Below are positions 4,873 through 6,738 of a stretch of DNA of 6,738 bases, piece by piece. The position numbers were made by a program, and so were the translations under genes. Every line of letters begins with the position of its first letter. Position 1 is the stretch's first letter. Under the pieces are notes generated by a model. That model searched no databases, was not told where the DNA came from, and saw nothing but the letters and a program-made list of their open reading frames with translations. This stretch comes from an uncultured bacterium (GTDB lineage Bacteria > Spirochaetota > Brevinematia > DTOW01), in contig CALFVP010000080.1 in NCBI GenBank assembly GCA_937928175.1, positions 1 to 6,738 of the forward strand. Reading direction: 5' to 3'.

Positions 4873-5598
4873 ATGAGTAAAATTAGTGTGAAAAACGTTT
4901 ATAAACAGTACAATAGAAGGTATGTTGTTAACGGTTTATCTCTTGAGATAGAAAAAGGTGAAATTGTTGGGTTTCTTGGACCAAACGGTTCTGGTAAAAC
5001 GACAACTTTTTACATGATAGTTGGCATAGTATCTCCAGACAGTGGTAAAATTTTCTTTGATGACAAAGATATAACAAACTGGCCTATATACAAAAGAGCA
5101 AAGTTAGGAATAGGATATCTACCTCAAGAACATTCAATATTTAGATCATTAACAGTAGAAGACAATATAAAAGCTATACTTGAGCTTAAAGGTATTTTTG
5201 GGAAAGAAATAGAAAGGAAAACTAATGAAGTTTTGGAGTACATGGGCCTTACGAAAGTAAGGAAAACAATAGCATCAGCGTTATCTGGTGGAGAAAAAAG
5301 AAGATTAGAAGTAGCAAGAATGATATCCCTTGAACCTTTATTTCTGTTATTAGATGAACCATTCACAGGTATAGACCCAATAGCAATAAACGATATCCAA
5401 AACATAGTAATAAACCTCTCAAAAGATAAAAACATAGGTGTACTTATAACAGATCACAACGTTAGAGAAACACTAAAAATAGTTGACAGAGCATACATTA
5501 TCTACAACGGAGAAGTATTAATAGAAGGTAGTGCAGAATTCCTTATAAACGACCCAAAAGCAAAAGAGATATACCTAGGACACTCATTTGAAATGTAA
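4873..5598 (+). CDS. lptB: LPS export system ATP-binding protein LptB
   Basis: A 241-residue cytoplasmic ABC ATPase. In diderms LptB works with LptF/G and LptC to extract lipopolysaccharide from the inner membrane. Seen: Walker A GPNGSGKT (36-43); LptB-like TTTFYMIVGIVSPDSGKI; the RAKLGIGYLPQE stretch with Q-loop Q85 (LptB-specific wording); the ABC signature LSGGEKRR (137-144); Walker B LFLLLDE (156-162) with D161/E162; GIDP (166-169); and the switch histidine H195 in ITDHNVRETL. Length and motifs separate it from the related LivF/LivG. The ATG at 4873 is chosen because it matches the family N-terminus and lies about 19 nt after the predicted transcription start. A longer frame back to TTG at 4819 would overlap the promoter. 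The only Shine-Dalgarno candidate, GGGA (4857-4860), is weak and 12 nt away. No lptA or lptC is adjacent. Confidence 0.93.
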   Translation: MSKISVKNVYKQYNRRYVVNGLSLEIEKGEIVGFLGPNGSGKTTTFYMIVGIVSPDSGKIFFDDKDITNWPIYKRAKLGIGYLPQEHSIFRSLTVEDNIKAILELKGIFGKEIERKTNEVLEYMGLTKVRKTIASALSGGEKRRLEVARMISLEPLFLLLDEPFTGIDPIAINDIQNIVINLSKDKNIGVLITDHNVRETLKIVDRAYIIYNGEVLIEGSAEFLINDPKAKEIYLGHSFEM

Positions 5599-6738
5599 CT
5601 ATACCTCTAAAAGATTCTTAATCTCATCCCAAGTCATTGAAGAAAGAATAGATGAACTTGAGTCTATAACATTTGAAAATACAAGTTTTTTACTTTCTTG
5701 TAAAGATAATATTTTCTCTTCAATAGTATTTTCAGAAATTAGTTTGTAAACGTTAACAGTTTTAATCTGTCCTATTCTATGTACTCTATCCATAGCTTGC
5801 CTTTCTACCATAGGATTCCACCAAGGATCATAAAGAATAACTATATCAGCAGAAGTTAAATTTATACCGAAACCTCCAGCTTTCAAACTTATCAAAAAAA
5901 CTTTTATATCGTTATCACTGTTAAACTCATCTATAACACTTTGTCTATTCTTAGTAGACCCATCAAGGTATGAATACTTAATACCTTGTTTATCAAACTC
6001 TTCTTTTATAATTTTTAACATTCCAACAAATTGAGAGAATACCAAAACTTTATGTCCTCCTTCGATAGCATCATCAAGAAGATCCATAAGTAATTCCATT
6101 TTACCAGATTTTACATCCTTGTATTCATCAGATATTAACCAAGGATGATTACATATCTGTCTAAGTTTAGTAAGAGCAGAAAAGATATGTATTTTAGATT
6201 TTTCAAACCCCACTTCACCAACCTGTTTGAGTATATTAAGCCTAATTTCCTTAACCATTTTTTCGTATATTTCAGTTTGTTCTGGAGATAGTGGTACAAA
6301 AACGTTCTGTTCTATCTTTCTAGGCAGTTCCTTAAGTACATCTTCCTTCTTCCTTCTTAAAACGAAGTAAGATATTCTCTTTGTAAGTTCTTCATAGTTT
6401 TCAGGTTTAGAATACCTATCCATAAAACTTTGGTAATTTCCTAGCATTCCAGGCATAATAAAATCAAAAATTGACCATAAATCAGATACAGAATTTTCTA
6501 TAGGTGTTCCTGTTAAAGCAATCTTTACTTTTGAGTTAAGGAGTTTAACGTATTTCGTTATTTTTGCATCTCTGTTCTTTATGTACTGCGCTTCATCTAC
6601 AATAACCACCTCAAAATCTCTATCAACATACATATCTATATCGTTTCTAAGTAAAGAATAAGATGTTATTATTATATCGTATTCTTTGAAATTTGAAAGA
6701 ATCTCTTCTCTATCTTTAGGTTTTCCTGAAACTATAGC
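5599..6738 (-). CDS. SNF2-family helicase/ATPase, C-terminal part (runs off the right edge)
   Basis: A superfamily 2 DNA translocase of the bacterial SNF2/HepA-like type. The frame is open to the window edge, so the real start lies outside and 379 residues are visible. An internal ATG at 6633 is not the start, because the 35 codons before it read DIIITSYSLLRNDID, the expected motif Ib region. Seen from the edge: DEAQ (48-51, motif II), LTGTPIENS (75-83, motif III), FVLRRKKEDVLKELP (125-139), LTKLRQICNHP (189-199), VLVFSQF (231-237, motif IV), SLKAGGFGINLTSADIVI (284-301, motif V) and QAMDRVHRIGQ (314-324, motif VI). Motif I (Walker A) is off-window. The C-terminus is complete (TAG at 5601-5599) and directly abuts the lptB stop. 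The cellular role of bacterial SNF2 proteins is mostly undefined: chromatin-like or RNA-polymerase recycling roles are known for relatives. Confidence 0.95.
   Translation of the reverse strand, partial: AIVSGKPKDREEILSNFKEYDIIITSYSLLRNDIDMYVDRDFEVVIVDEAQYIKNRDAKITKYVKLLNSKVKIALTGTPIENSVSDLWSIFDFIMPGMLGNYQSFMDRYSKPENYEELTKRISYFVLRRKKEDVLKELPRKIEQNVFVPLSPEQTEIYEKMVKEIRLNILKQVGEVGFEKSKIHIFSALTKLRQICNHPWLISDEYKDVKSGKMELLMDLLDDAIEGGHKVLVFSQFVGMLKIIKEEFDKQGIKYSYLDGSTKNRQSVIDEFNSDNDIKVFLISLKAGGFGINLTSADIVILYDPWWNPMVERQAMDRVHRIGQIKTVNVYKLISENTIEEKILSLQESKKLVFSNVIDSSSSILSSMTWDEIKNLLEV

Noticed and set aside
5124..5435. 103-codon minus-strand open frame
   Set aside because: Antisense to the conserved ABC motifs of lptB; a shadow frame.
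5612..5624. AGATT-CTT-AATCT inverted repeat as a terminator between lptB and the SNF2 gene
   Set aside because: Five AT-rich pairs with a 3-nt loop and no T-run; it lies within the SNF2 coding end.

Overview
The window comes from an AT-rich bacterium with densely packed genes. Isoleucine is often ATA, arginine is mostly AGA/AGG, and most spacers are short. LptB (lipopolysaccharide export ATPase), an O-antigen ligase/polymerase-type membrane protein and MurD (peptidoglycan synthesis) together indicate a diderm that makes peptidoglycan and probably LPS. The GC-rich stems of the tRNA against an AT-rich background would fit a thermophile, but that is inference. I cannot name the species from this sequence.

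Layout, right to left on the minus strand. A SNF2-family helicase/ATPase runs in from the right edge (6738) and ends at 5599. It meets lptB (plus strand, 4873-5598) tail to tail with no base between the two stop codons. A 323-bp divergent spacer (4550-4872) separates lptB from leuD. It holds a good lptB promoter, a probable leuD promoter and a possible frameshifted small ORF. From leuD leftwards everything is on the minus strand and closely spaced: leuD, tRNA-Val(UAC), an OppC/DppC-type permease, murD, a broken 3' fragment of the ligase gene, and the intact O-antigen ligase/polymerase-like gene. A ribosome-binding-like motif at the left edge suggests the run continues. No convincing terminator is visible inside it, so it may be one mixed-function transcription unit of about 4.5 kb.

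Two structures stand out. First, the last 10 nt of leuD, including its TAG stop, are the first 10 nt of tRNA-Val on the same strand, and the permease start codon lies only 10 nt past the tRNA 3' end with no Shine-Dalgarno. Cutting out the tRNA would remove the leuD stop and leave a near-leaderless permease message. Second, the O-antigen ligase-like gene is bracketed by about 140-bp direct repeats (138 of 141 aligned columns identical): its own 3' end, and a decayed extra copy of that end just upstream of its start. Recombination between them would delete the gene exactly.

Functionally the window joins envelope genes (lptB, murD, ligase), leucine/branched-chain synthesis (leuD), peptide uptake (permease), a tRNA and a nucleic-acid motor. 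Expected partners (leuC; oppB/D/F; lptA/C) are not in the window. I found no classical mobile element, CRISPR array, riboswitch or T-box.
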